In this document: piece by piece, positions 53,673 through 64,000 of the stretch
Numbering within the stretch: the first letter of the stretch is position 1
Layout of the letters: every line of letters begins with the position of its first letter
Source of the DNA: Theocolax elegans
Taxonomy: Eukaryota; Arthropoda; Insecta; Hymenoptera; Cerocephalidae
DNA length: 64,000 nucleotides
Direction of reading: 5' to 3'
NCBI GenBank assembly: GCA_026168455.1
Contig: CM047431.1
Span: 29,955,958-30,019,957 of the forward strand
The notes under the pieces: generated by a model
Database searches by the model: none
Told to the model about the DNA's origin: nothing
What the model saw: only the letters and a program-made list of their open reading frames with translations
Made by a program: the position numbers and the translations under genes

Positions 53673-55208
53673 GTGGGTCAAAAGTAAAATTGTATCTTCA
53701 TACGATTACATAGCTGAAATGTTTTGAACATGTTTATGAATCGTGTCATTCCTAGAGGATATATTGATGAGCACGAATAATTTGAAAAGCGTACATCGGC
53801 CCTTCTTCTCATGGTCAACAAGTAGCCATAGTCGAGCGTGGAATAAAAAACTACGTGCAATACGCAGAAAAAGTAAACCTTACATCACTCGTGAAGTAAA
53901 CGTACCCACATGGAAGAAAAGTTCCACTTCCACTTTCGCCCCACATTGCATAATTTACTATTTCCTAACATATTCTTGCATACCTCGGCCGCCTTACTTT
54001 TCGAAAATGGTTGAAATACGAAGAATACAATTGTCCTACAATATTAATAACAAATTTTTTATTCAGTTTATTTTTCTATTTTGAATTTTTTATTGATACT
54101 TTTGTGCAACGTATCGGGGTTTCAAAAATCCCGATACTTATATAAAATATAAGTATGTTATAATATTCGAGCAAAGTATAAAGATTTCACTTTTCGAATT
54201 TGGTTTGCGGTCGTTTGAAGGTATAATCTATTTTTATACTCACGCCGAATTCCATTGTTCGAAAAGTGAGAATATATAATATAATTTATTCTTTACTACT
54301 TTATTAAACGATTAATTGGAAATTGAACATATTAGGAGTATTAATGTATGAGAATATATTATCTATCAATTTCCAAGATGGAATTTATCATCGTTTAACA
54401 AATTTAAGTATTAACTACTAATAAATTACATAATTGATTTTTTATTGCTTAATTCAAATTGAAAATTGATTAAACATGGTGTAATAATATATATAAATAT
54501 ATTATCTCTCATTTTTCCATACGAAAACATGTAATTATTTAATTATTTTAAATAATAAAGAACAATGCCCTTATATGGAAATGGCTATTTTCGGGAGTAT
54601 CCCCCATTAACTATCTTACATGGGTGGAGCCTAGTAAGTGGGGATGCGCTTATTAGACTAAGCTATTAGAAGATCCTTTTTTTTATTTCGAGCCGCCTAA
54701 TAAGCCAAAAGGGCTTATAAGCGTATACTCACGAAACTCGGGGTCATACTCTTCAGAAATTTTAATCTACAAAAATTTCCATTGGACCATCACGGACAAT
54801 CACGGAAGGAGTCAAGGGACCAGATCATCCACATTAATATGTAAATGTGGGGTGATTATACATATATTTATTAACACCCAGGGATTAAGCCGCAAGGCCA
54901 AACCTGGAGAATGGACTTCGGTCGATTCTTTGTGATTAATAAATATATTCATTCTTTTTAAATTGTTTCTTATACTATTCCTATTAACACGAGCCCACTA
55001 AGGGACTTAAAAGGGATCGTCGATCCATCCTGATAACCGGGATCGCTCTGTCGGTCCTAGGCCTAACAGCGCTTGAACCCTAAGGGTAATCAGGTTGTTC
55101 CTGGCCTCACGAAACATTTCCAAGCGCGTGTTCCTGCCAAGTAAATTCACTTCCTTTTTTCCTAATTAACAAAATGAATCCTTTTGTCTCACTTAAATTC
55201 AATTAATA
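53673..55208. other. Segment between direct repeats, possible LTR remnant
   Basis: At 54590-55150 the base composition changes to mixed GC, with AATAAATATATTC and downstream CCGGGATCGCTC, which looks like the polyadenylation and R-U5 part of an LTR. No gag or pol found. Identification is weak. The rest is AT-rich. Confidence 0.25.
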
Positions 55209-55376
55209 ATTGAGAAATTGTTACTTTTCCCTTCAGTAACAACTTATAGACTTAATGCCAGCAAAAATCTATATTATTCCACACTCAAATAAAATAGGCA
55301 CTTTCCGACCCTGAAAATGGGGGTAAAAGCAGTATATATTTCCCGCAAATGCACTTCCGGAAGAGAAGTTCTATTA
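55209..55376. repeat. Direct repeat, copy 2 (168 bp)
   Basis: Second copy of 53505-53672, same orientation, 1.7 kb downstream. It contains a TATATATTT box. The ends are not TG...CA, so they are not an LTR pair. Confidence 0.85.
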
Positions 55377-56183
55377 TTCTAAATTCCATTAATAATACAA
55401 TTCAAACACCATAAATTCATAGTGGGTCGCTATATTTTTAATTTTGAGGACATAAATGATAATTCTTTTTATATATAGTAACTAATTTCATTTCTTAAAC
55501 AAATTTAATTTTCATGTTATATTTTAACGTACAGAACAATAAAATCAAATATGTAATCCTTTGAAAATATTAATTTGTAGTGGGTAAAATAAGATTTAAA
55601 TAAATTTATATTCTTGTATTAACATAGTTATAACCACACATAATTATATAGTCTCATTTATATATATCTTTTATTCTAATTAATTTACCAAATAGTTACC
55701 AGCACAATTTATTTAATATTCTACTTACTATTCATCAAATATAATACTTATTTAACTTTGGACTAATCTCTTTAAATAAAAGCTGTTTTATAATGAATTA
55801 ATGCATGCGATTATTAATTACTCAACTTAGTATTTTAAATATTGCTTAATAATTTTATAACTATATTATTATGGCTGGTTAACTATAACTGCATATTACG
55901 TTTCGAGCCCAGAAAACTCCAATCAGGTAATTACTACAAAAAATTTTATCTTTCAACAAAAACGCAATGTTGCATTTGAATAAAATTTGTAAAACTTTTA
56001 GGTGATACTAGATTAGACGAATTTGAAGATATAAATACTCAAGTGAATATAATTGATGAAGAGTACAAAATCAAGTGGGTTAATACATCACAAATCAAAA
56101 GACTTGAATTTTATTTAAAGTCAGAAATCAAAATAATTTTTGAGAAATTCCCGGTTTTACTGCATCCTATGGGATATACGTTG

Positions 56184-56984
56184 GTAAGATAATTTACACT
56201 AAAAATTGGAACGTAAATTAACCCATCAAGATCCAAATGCACTTCATTGTCACACATTTTCAAGTACAAAAGAAAGATATTTTTATCCAAAATCCTATAT
56301 AGGGGTTTTTGAGGGTACTCTATTATTTAAAAAAAGACTTTAAAAAAAGGAAGCAAAATGTTTTGTATGTTCTTTTGTAAAATAATTTTTATTGCTATAC
56401 GTGCAGCTGGATAACGAAATTGTCAACAGAAATTGTTATCTAAATAATGTTTTTTAAGTTAAAGATATCTGTCGATAATTTTTAATGGTTGTAATTTTTT
56501 ATCATTTTCATCTTTTATTATAATTTTTTCAATACAATCTTACTTTTGAATGTTAAGCAAGTTGCAAATAATTACGATTCTCTATAAGAGCCCGTATGAA
56601 ATAACAAAAATAAAACCTTTAATTTGTCAAATTGTACATACCCTATCTTTCTGCAATTTTATACCGATACTTTTAAGGTATTTGTGAACCTCTGCCTAAA
56701 ATTTTAGAATTATTTTAGCGTTATTTATGTTTACTGTAGAACCTCCTTAACGCAGTTTTGCGGGATAGCAAGTAATATTCTCCTACAGAACAAAATCAAA
56801 ATGTTTTTCAGATATTTTTGAAAGAATTCATAAAATGTTAGTATATATAAGCGCAAATATTTGTATTTTCTCTTAAAAGCTGTAATTCCAGCGAAGCAAA
56901 GTTAAATTCATTCCCACACAGCATGTAATATTACAAAAAAATATTGCGGAAATGTTTAGAAAATATATCAAAAATATTACAAAA
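56184..56984. other. Non-coding AT-rich DNA
   Basis: ACACATTTTCAAGTACAAA and AGGGGTTTTTGAGGGT at 56258-56322 repeat a segment at 48058-48110. Nothing else recognised. Confidence 0.35.
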
Positions 56985-57199
56985 TATTCTTCTGAAATAA
57001 TTCATAGTAATATTTTTTAAATATTAATGATATATTTGGTGTAATATTTCCACTAATAGAAAGTGGAATATTTCACAACATATTACAGCAATATTACTGA
57101 AATATTTCGTGTAATATTTCATGTAATATTCCATAAATATTGTATGTAATATTTCATGTAATATTCCATAAATATTGTATGTAATATTTCATGAAATAT
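56985..57199. repeat. AATATT-rich tandem array
   Basis: Dense AATATT/TGTAATATTTCA motifs; from about 57105 a regular unit of about 37 bp (ATATTCCATAAATATTGTAT...) is repeated just over twice. It abuts the Gypsy LTR. Confidence 0.75.
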
Positions 57200-57650
57200 T
57201 GTGTAACAGTGTGCTTGCCCGGGGAAAACTTATTGAGTCGTCCGTCTTACGTACCTGTAGTTCGTGGCGAACGAACTTGTATAATTTCGCCGATTAGATA
57301 TCACGTACTTGATGACTCAATATAATTCGTAAATATATATATGTTGTTTACAAAATCTTTCCCGCGCAGCGGCTGCGGTTACCTGTCCGAACACTTGCCG
57401 TTAAAGTTGTATGGAAATCGAATTCCGATTTCCAACAACAACAGGTAAAACAATGCTAATCTTTCCTAAAATGGACCGCGGAAAGAAAATCAAATGTGAG
57501 TCCGCGAGAATTCGTATATTAAAATACGACTCGAAGGAAGACGAGAGGGGAAAGGGGTACGCGAACTATCTATCTTAATATTAATCGCACGACTGCGTTA
57601 ACTAAAATATTTAATATCCGATGATAATTATCCGCGCGAAAGTGGTACCA
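57200..57650 (-). repeat. Candidate 3' LTR of the Gypsy element
   Basis: On the minus strand it would start TGGTACCACTTTCGCG (57650) and end CACACTGTTACACA (57200), giving TG...CA. A purine-rich GAAGAAAAGAAATAGAAG lies just before it. The other LTR is outside the window, so the ends are not confirmed. Confidence 0.45.
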
Positions 57651-57816
57651 CTTACTTCTATTTCTTTTCTTCGGACCTCGAATACCAGAAAAAGAACAAT
57701 TCCTCTCTCTCGTCGTCTTTTTGCCGTTCAAATGGAAAATGTCGGTGGGAGAATACCTCGACCACCGATCACTTTATTTCGTGTGCGTGTACGAAACCAC
57801 TACACCAGAATACACC

Positions 57817-58356
57817 TTAAAAAATCACCCACGGTATAACAAACGAACAAAACAACCGGTAAGACTCCACGGAAAACCTGTGTTCTTTAACCCCGTCCTC
57901 CGATAATTCCTGTGGGGTCGGACCGGATTGAGACGTCGAAGCCTCGCTCGGATCCGGAGTACTCGTTCCCGGACGTCGAAGAGGAACATACTCCTCTGAA
58001 TCTTCCGGGAGTTGGTTGGGGAGCCGGACCTCCGGCTCCCTGGGCTGTTGTTCAGCCCTGACCCTTGGCGGCGGTGGACCTGCGGGGATCGGGCCTGTAG
58101 CCTGGCGTAGTTTCGGCTCGACTACCAGGCCGCTTGATGGATGGACGGGTATTCCATCCGGACCATCCTCCACTATCGTCACCGCGTCTTGGTCCTCCTG
58201 CCTCCGCCGTCGCTCCTCCTCCTCGTCTCTCACGGCCTGGTCCACGACTGTGGTGATTCCATGGAGGAGCTCCAGCGTCTGTGGCTCGTTGATGCCACTC
58301 TGGATGAGGCGGGCCACCAACAGCTCCAGCTGTTCGCTGTCGAACTGGATCAGCAT
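57817..58356 (-). CDS. Gypsy 3' ORF of unknown function
   Basis: 179 aa from ATG 58356, downstream of integrase. It has an N-terminal helical stretch (LIQFDSEQLELLVARLIQ), a highly charged segment RDEEEERRRRQEDQD, and then a Pro-rich disordered region (GPIPAGPPPPRVRAEQQP, PLRRPGTSTPDPSE). No signal peptide, transmembrane segment or furin site, so it does not look like an envelope protein. Its GC content is above that of neighbours. It could be an accessory protein or a displaced Gag-like piece. The frame is open. Confidence 0.5.
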   Translation of the reverse strand: MLIQFDSEQLELLVARLIQSGINEPQTLELLHGITTVVDQAVRDEEEERRRRQEDQDAVTIVEDGPDGIPVHPSSGLVVEPKLRQATGPIPAGPPPPRVRAEQQPREPEVRLPNQLPEDSEEYVPLRRPGTSTPDPSEASTSQSGPTPQELSEDGVKEHRFSVESYRLFCSFVIPWVIF

Positions 58357-58428
58357 CTAAACAAACAGATACCAATTGTCAGGGTCATTCCAATCTCAGA
58401 GTAAATTCCATTAGCCTAACTTAACTAA

Positions 58429-59864
58429 CTAACTCTTTGTCATACCTCGTGGTCGACCTCTACCACGTTTAACTTGTCCACGGTGACTTACATTAGAGAC
58501 AACATTCGCTCGGTTTCGCGGTATCGCAACGACTCTAGCATGTTTGCGCGGCCTACCTCTACTTCGTTTAATAGGGGACGCGTTCTCGGTCGGATTACCG
58601 TCATGTTCCTCGCATGGAACTTCGCTCGCTTACGTCTCGCCGTTCGAGACATCTTCGCTCGCAGGAACTGTATTATCAGGTTCCTCCTCCAGCGTAGGTT
58701 GACCGATCTCGATGTCGTCTACTTCTCCGTACTCATCCCCGTGATCTTCGGATAAGTACGGTTTGAGATACTGTACGTGACATTTCTCTTCATTACCTCG
58801 GGCATCTTGTATCTCGATGGTGTTTGGGCCGTAGCTATAAACTACCAGGTATGGGCCAACGTATTTCGGGGATAACTTGGCCGAAATACCTTGAGCACTG
58901 GATGAAAGGACTCGATTCTTCTTCCACACTAGGTTTCCAACTTCAAAAGATGCAGCCCTTCGCCCGGCATTGTAGTAACCGGCTTGCCTTTCATGAGCTT
59001 TACTCGCATTGGCCGATGCTTTCTTGTAAAGCTCAGGTAATCTTGACAGCCGATCACTCCACTCAAGCAAACGTTGGTATTCCACACGTTGTTGAACCAG
59101 CTCGTCTTGCGCTCTACGAGCTGTACCGGGTGGCTCGGGTTGCCGTCCATAGTTTAACATGGCCGGGCTCCATCCTGTCGAGCTTTGTATCGCTGTATTT
59201 AGAGCGAATACCAAGTCGGGGAGTTTCTCATCCCATGTGTTGTGCTTTTCTGTGATATAGGACGCGATTATTGTCTTCAACGTTCTATTAGCTCGTTCAA
59301 CAGGATTAACCTGAGCACGAGTTTATTTTTAAACTCAGTTCCGTTGTCGGACAGAAACACCTCTGGGGTACCATAACGTATGATGACTCGCTCATGCAAC
59401 TCTTTTACAATGGTCCTAGCATTAGCTTTCCGAATCGAGACCGCCTCGATTCAGCGCGTAAACAAATCCTGAAAGACCAAAATGTATTCGTAACCATGTG
59501 TCGACCGCGGAAGCGGGCCAGTGACGTCACCTGCTACAGCTTGCCATGGTTTCTCTATCACGCGTCTACCCATCAAACCCATGGGTGGACGTTGCTCCAT
59601 ATTACACTGTTGGCAGACCTGACATTTGCGTACATATTCTCCGACTTCGGCGTAGTACCGCGGCCAATAATACATTTTAGCCACTCTAGCAAATGTCTTC
59701 TCCCTACCTAAGTGTCCAGCAGTCGGATCGTCATGACACTCACGGAGTATGGCTTGCCTATGCTCCTCTGGTACAACCAGTTTCCAAGCGTCTTGATCCT
59801 CCATCACGTCGTCTAACTCGTTACCGACGCGATACGAATACAAATTGTTACCTATTATCTTCCA
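58429..59864 (-). pseudogene. Gypsy integrase, copy 1, with AT-hook tail
   Basis: On the minus strand: zinc-finger HHCC region (GHLGREKTF, VRKCQVCQQC), first Asp in VAGDVTGPLP, then a TGA after DLFTR near 59451, second Asp in LSDNGTEFKN, a frameshift near 59310, and Glu-region VERANRTLKT. The C-terminal domain has VGNLVWKKNRVL and KYVGPYLVVY. After a further TAA near 58628 the frame continues into a tail with two AT-hook-like motifs, KRSRGRPRKHA and KRGRGRPRGM, ending at 58429. It would insert cDNA if intact, but it is not. Confidence 0.85.
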
Positions 59865-60579
59865 TTACGGAAAATCTCTAGGTCGCTCCGTTACGTCTTT
59901 CAGCCATGAGAGGTACCAAGGATCTTTTGTAGTTTGGCTCCAAGAAACTGAAGCGATGGCCGGCTCGTCTTCCTCGTACATGCGAGAAAGTGCATCGGGG
60001 ACATAATTTAGAGCTCCTTTCCTATACTCAATTGTTAAATTATGAGACTGGAGTTCTAATGCCCATCTGGCGAGCCGACTCGTTGGATTGTGTATATTGC
60101 ACAGCCAACGGAGACTACTATGATCAGTTATAACCTTAAACTGGTAACCCTCAATATACTGTCGAAATTTTCTAATTGCCCATACCACGGCCAAGCATTC
60201 CCGTTCTGAGACGCTATAGTTGCGTTCTGCTGGCGAGAGTACTCTACTGGCAAACTCCAGGACTCTCTCTACTCCATCAACGACCTGTGTTAATACTGCA
60301 CCGATACCGGTGTCACTGGCGTCTGTTTGAATGGTATACTCGCCATTCTCATCAGGAGTCTGTAGAACGGGTGCAGTCATCAGCAGTGCTTTGAGTCGCT
60401 GAAATGCACCTTCTTGTTCTTGGAGCCATTCATACTTTTGGTCTTTCTTCGTAAGACGTGTTAAAGGCTCCGCGATCGTAGCATAGTCGGGTATAAACCG
60501 TCGGTACCAAGATGCCATCCCGAGGAATCGTCTCAGCTGCTTGAGATTTCGGGGAGCCGGATATTTTGAATCGGCTCCG
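59865..60579 (-). pseudogene. Gypsy RT end and RNase H, copy 1
   Basis: Contains MASWYRRFIPDYATIAEP, the RT thumb/connection, the RNase H motif TIQTDASDTGIGAVL, the Glu in SVSERECLAVVWAI, and the end TDHSSLRWL. It ends at the same TAA after ERPRDFP as the other copy, so that stop predates the duplication. It is separated from a reverse transcriptase palm by the duplication junction at 60579. Confidence 0.85.
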
Positions 60580-61271
60580 TCCTGTCGAGCTTTGTATCGC
60601 TGTATTTAGAGCGAATACCAAGTCGGGGAGTTTCTCATCCCATGTGTTGTGCTTTTCTGTGATATAGGACGCGATTATTGTCTTCAACGTTCTATTAGCT
60701 CGTTCAACAGGATTAACCTGAGCACGAGTTTATTTTTAAACTCAGTTCCGTTGTCGGACAGAAACACCTCTGGGGTACCATAACGTATGATGACTCGCTC
60801 ATGCAACTCTTTTACAATGGTCCTAGCATTAGCTTTCCGAATCGAGACCGCCTCGATTCAGCGCGTAAACAAATCCTGAAAGACCAAAATGTATTCGTAA
60901 CCATGTGTCGACCGCGGAAGCGGGCCAGTGACGTCACCTGCTACAGCTTGCCATGGTTTCTCTATCACGCGTCTACCCATCAAACCCATGGGTGGACGTT
61001 GCTCCATATTACACTGTTGGCAGACCTGACATTTGCGTACATATTCTCCGACTTCGGCGTAGTACCGCGGCCAATAATACATTTTAGCCACTCTAGCAAA
61101 TGTCTTCTCCCTACCTAAGTGTCCAGCAGTCGGATCGTCATGACACTCACGGAGTATGGCTTGCCTATGCTCCTCTGGTACAACCAGTTTCCAAGCGTCT
61201 TGATCCTCCATCACGTCGTCTAACTCGTTACCGACGCGATACGAATACAAATTGTTACCTATTATCTTCCA
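60580..61271 (-). pseudogene. Gypsy integrase core, copy 2 (truncated)
   Basis: Repeats the HHCC and first-Asp part of integrase and the same TGA after DLFTR. It continues to the start of the C-terminal half (TIIASYITEKHNTWDE, ALNTAIQSSTG) and is then cut: after STGRSR it runs into RT-connection sequence of copy 1 at the junction. No complete catalytic triad. Confidence 0.85.
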
Positions 61272-62984
61272 TTACGGAAAATCTCTAGGTCGCTCCGTTA
61301 CGTCTTTCAGCCATGAGAGGTACCAAGGATCTTTTGTAGTTTGGCTCCAAGAAACTGAAGCGATGGCCGGCTCGTCTTCCTCGTACATGCGAGAAAGTGC
61401 ATCGGGGACATAATTTAGAGCTCCTTTCCTGTACTCAATTGTAAAATTATGAGACTGGAGTTCTAATGCCCATCTGGCGAGCCGACTCGTTGGATTGTGT
61501 ATATTGCACAGCCAACGGAGACTACTATGATCAGTTATAACCTTAAACTGGTAACCCTCAATATACTGTCGAAATTTTCTAATTGCCCATACCACGGCCA
61601 AGCATTCCCGTTCTGAGACGCTATAGTTGCGTTCTGCTGGCGAGAGTACTCTACTGGCAAACTCCAGGACTCTCTCTACTCCATCAACGACCTGTGTTAA
61701 TACTGCACCGATACCGGTGTCACTAGCATCTGTTTGAATGGTATAATCGCCATTCTCATGAGGAGTCTGTAGAACGGGTGCAGTCATCAGCAGTGCTTTG
61801 AGTCGCTGAAATGCACCTTCTTGTTCTTGGAGCCATTCATACTTTTGGTCTTTCTTCGTAAGACGTGTTAAAGGCTCCGCTATCGTAGCATAGTCGGGTA
61901 TAAATCGTCTATACCAAGATGCCATCCCGAGGAATCGTCTCAGCTGCTTGAGATTTCGGGGAGCCGGATATTCTTGAATCGGCTCCGTCTTAGCTGGATC
62001 AGGTCTTATCCCATCGCGATTGACCCGTACACCCAAGTATCTCACTTCGGGTTGACAGAAAACACATTTTTCCCGGTTTACCGATAAACGGGCTTCAGTC
62101 AAACGAGTCAACACCTCCTTCAGCAACAGCTTGTGCTCTTCGAAGGTCTCCGTCACGACAATGATATCGTCGAGATAAGAGTAAGCATTCGGTTCGAGAG
62201 CAGGTCCAATCACCTGGTCTATCATGCGTTGAAACGTCGCGCCAGCATTTGCCAATCCAAAGGGCATACGAGTAAACTGGAACAAACCCATTCCAGGTAC
62301 CGTAAATGCTGTAATCGGGCGCGATTCCATTTACAGAGGTATCTGGTGATAGGCGCAGTTCATATCTATCGTAGATATGTATCGGGCTCTTTTGAGTTTG
62401 CGTAAAATATCCTGCATAAACGGCAACGGATACGCATCAGGTTTGGTCACAGCGTTGACCTTCCTGAAATCAATGCAAAAACGTCTTGCATTTTCGCCCT
62501 TCTTAGCCATCACCACTGGACTGGACCAGCCGCTACTAGACGGTTCTATAACGCCTGTCTCAAGCATCTCTCGAACTTGTCGTTGCATCTCCTCTCGAAT
62601 CTTGTCCGAGACGGGATAATACCTTTGTTTGATCGGCCGCGCCGAACCGACGTCGATAACATGTTCAACATCGTATGATCGGCCGATCTTTGGCAAAGTA
62701 CTGGACAGCACTTGATTCAGAAGTTCACGCAGTTGTCGGCGCTCATCTTCTGTCGCGTCGGCCACACCCGCTGACGACAGCCAAGCGTGTCCACTTTCAC
62801 TACTTGCCACTTCCAGCTGTAATAATTGTGATGACCCTTTGAAGTATAAACAGTCGGAGTCTGGGTCTAGAACTGCTCGGAATGCTTGAATGAAATTCAC
62901 TCCTAAATAACATTCCGCATCTAAATTTGGCATAATTGCGACCCGTATATCTTGCGTGTCTTTACCGATGGTAAAAGGTAGCAT
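61272..62984 (-). pseudogene. Gypsy reverse transcriptase and RNase H, copy 2
   Basis: One frame with a TAA at 62331-62333. Blocks: SSSGWSSPVVMAKKG, RFCIDFRKVNAVT, ISTIDMNCAYHQIPL, then FTRMPFGLANAGATF, the catalytic SYLDDIIVVT, thumb, and RNase H (TIQTDASDTGIGAV). It ends at TAA 61272 after ERPRDFP. It is in frame with the protease upstream through a TGA at 62994-62996. It is the only reverse transcriptase palm in the element. Confidence 0.88.
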
Positions 62985-63452
62985 AACATGTCCTCACAAC
63001 TGGTGTGTGCTACCATCCGCAAGCTTAGCGCTACCCGCTTGCTTATCGAGAATGGATCTGCCAAGAGCGGTTGCCAACTGTAAACCGTTCAAACCAATGA
63101 CCGTTGTTGATGCACCTGGATCAAACAACGCTCGGATCCGGTATCCACCGATATCGATTTGACACCACCAGCGCGTCTCATCTTCTGGACTATAAACTCG
63201 CTGGTTTGGTTTCGGAGTAATTTTTAAAATTTTACTCGTGACCGGATCCGTCCTAACCTCTCTGGGGTCATTAATCGTCAGATCTTCTTGACGCATCTCT
63301 ACAGCTTGACTACCTCGAGATTTCAGGATTACGACCGCTTCTCTGGGGACTCCCTCAACCTCCGGTCCAGCGGCTGTCCCCTCTGTCGCCGCTTCCCCGT
63401 GCGTTTTTTGCACAATCAGGACACGTCCTAATTGTAGAGCCCAATTTGCCAC
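62870..63452 (-). pseudogene. Gypsy aspartic protease
   Basis: Retroviral-type protease that would release Gag and Pol. Active-site motif ALFDPGASTTVIG and the C-terminal CYLGVNFIQAF are visible; WWCQIDIGGYRI leads into the fold. A TGA at 62994-62996 (after STHQL) interrupts it. The frame differs from Gag by one base, with an overlap at 63355-63452, as expected if Pol was made by frameshifting. Confidence 0.78.
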
Positions 63453-64000
63453 ATATATTGCTGGCTATAGGCTTGGGGACAACCTCTTTACGCTTCTCCT
63501 TATCACCGGCATTCAACTTCTCGTCGCTTCTTGACGTATGGCCATTCGATGTCTGTCGATCAGGACTCTTCCGATTACCCTTCCTCTGTCCCCATTTGAA
63601 CCGAGGAGGTGATCTGTGGGTCTTCTTGCTTTGAGAGACATCAACCTTGCCTCTCACCCCAGCTGTATGGCAACTCGTCTTAACGGATACTAGCGTCTCC
63701 TCGAGAATCTTCGTGAACCGTTCCAAAAGATCTGTTTGAGCCGGTTCACTCGTTTCCTTGGCTACGCTTGCTACCTTTGGTTTAGCGTTCGGCCGCTTCT
63801 TATTCCGCGACTTATATGCTAACTCAGGTAGCATCAAGTCTTCTTCTGCGGGAGGCGGCCGATATAACTTTTCTCGTTCGAGTGTTTGCTCGGCGTCCAA
63901 CGCCAATTGCAAAAAACTCTCGATCGACCGAGCTTCAACTCTCTTAAATAAACGTTGGAGTTGAGGTAGCATATTGCGGTACAGGTGATCTAACTGGCTC
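63355..64000 (-). pseudogene. Gypsy Gag, C-terminal part, continues past window
   Basis: The frame enters from the right edge (LYRNMLPQLQRLF) and runs to 63355. It includes the Gag-type segment ARSIESFLQLALDAEQTLE, a basic Ser-rich linker (PPRFKWGQRKGNRKSP), and a degraded zinc knuckle ICGKLGSTIRTCPDC in which the first Cys and the His are missing. So it is probably non-functional even if the rest is intact. The frame is open within the window. Confidence 0.75.

Larger units (their letters stand above)
51390..56183 (+). pseudogene. Decaying multi-exon gene of unknown family
   Basis: Three blocks on the plus strand fit splicing: 51390-52182 (acceptor TAAATAG, donor GAAG|GTACT), 52720-52929 (acceptor ATCTGCAG, donor TCAG|GTAAAC), 56002-56183 (acceptor CTTTTAG, donor TTG|GTAAGA). 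The joins are phase 1, 1, and the last ends in phase 0. The first block is Asn/Gln/Tyr-rich, with PLNLSLKTQ (a CtBP-type PLNLS motif), but carries a one-base deletion near 51445 and stops near 51543, 52069 and 52075. The second reads ERLEFFAKSAFELFGDPYL and KERFYCRAAHKR, no stop. The third reads RLEFYLKSEIKIIFEKFP, no stop. I do not recognise the family. The in-frame stops suggest a pseudogene; alternative splicing could avoid some of them. Confidence 0.5.
59172..61988 (-). repeat. Tandem duplication of about 1,407 bp inside Gypsy pol
   Basis: 59172-60579 is repeated at 60579-61988, with only a few differences. The junction reads GGCTCCGTCCTGTCG: it combines the GGCTCC(G)TC at 61981 with the GGGCTCCATCCTGTCG at 59166, so the breakpoint lies in a GGCTCC.TC microhomology. 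Confidence 0.92.
57200..64000 (-). mobile_element. Ty3/Gypsy retrotransposon, decayed, runs off right edge
   Basis: Minus-strand order Gag, protease, reverse transcriptase, RNase H, integrase, then a 3' ORF and LTR, which is Gypsy order. Stops and shifts are in every domain. A 1.4-kb stretch covering RNase H and integrase core is tandemly duplicated. Confidence 0.9.

Noticed and set aside
53505..55376. LTR pair of a small retroelement
   Set aside because: The repeats do not start TG or end CA, and no primer site or target duplication is visible.
58016..58360. 114-aa frame on plus strand
   Set aside because: Antisense shadow of the Gypsy 3' ORF.
1..64000. CRISPR arrays, bacterial operons or rRNA genes
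   Set aside because: No regularly spaced repeats with unique spacers, no bacterial gene organisation, and the only rRNA similarity is the SINE head.

Overview
This window reads as arthropod, most likely insect, nuclear DNA: AT-rich, without operons, and dominated by nested transposable elements. I see no bacterial or organellar signal. The species is not determinable from the sequence; an insect is inferred from the element types (Polinton, Ty1/copia, Ty3/Gypsy, Penelope-like, CR1/Jockey-type LINEs, 5S-derived SINE).

Layout. 1-5.5 kb: a decayed Ty1/copia element on the minus strand whose integrase is split by a 1,515-bp solo LTR. 5.56-9.95 kb: a 2.6-kb near-perfect palindrome followed by further foldback repeats that end at an (AT)n tract. 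10.0-11.1 kb: an RS-rich exon-like fragment and a 5S rRNA-derived SINE with a 15-bp target-site duplication. 11.24-13.79 kb: a Penelope-like element with inverted terminal pLTRs, each holding a hammerhead-like motif. 14.6-15.2 kb: a small inverted-repeat element.

15,289-44,767: a whole Polinton/Maverick bounded by terminal inverted repeats and a 6-bp target duplication (TCCAAT). Its genes lie on the minus strand, in transcription order: protein-primed DNA polymerase B, FtsK/HerA-type packaging ATPase, a small pX-like protein, a conserved 264-aa protein, a parvovirus-type phospholipase A2 protein, a retroviral-type integrase with chromodomain, penton-like minor capsid protein, a basic glycine-hydrophobic virion-type protein, major capsid protein, a conserved unknown protein, an adenain-type protease, and two unknown small genes. 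Together these would replicate, package and integrate a virus-like DNA. The capsid, protease and PLA2 frames are open, while polymerase, ATPase, integrase and penton carry stops or frameshifts. The right half has been filled by a foldback element, about 12 kb of (TC)n/(GA)n low-complexity DNA with four LINE segments lodged in it (one LINE with two intact ORFs), and a four-exon gene fragment with consistent splice phases.

44.8-57.2 kb: mostly AT-rich non-coding DNA with small repeats and a decaying multi-exon gene on the plus strand. 57.2-64 kb: a Ty3/Gypsy element on the minus strand with a 1.4-kb internal tandem duplication; its gag runs off the right edge.
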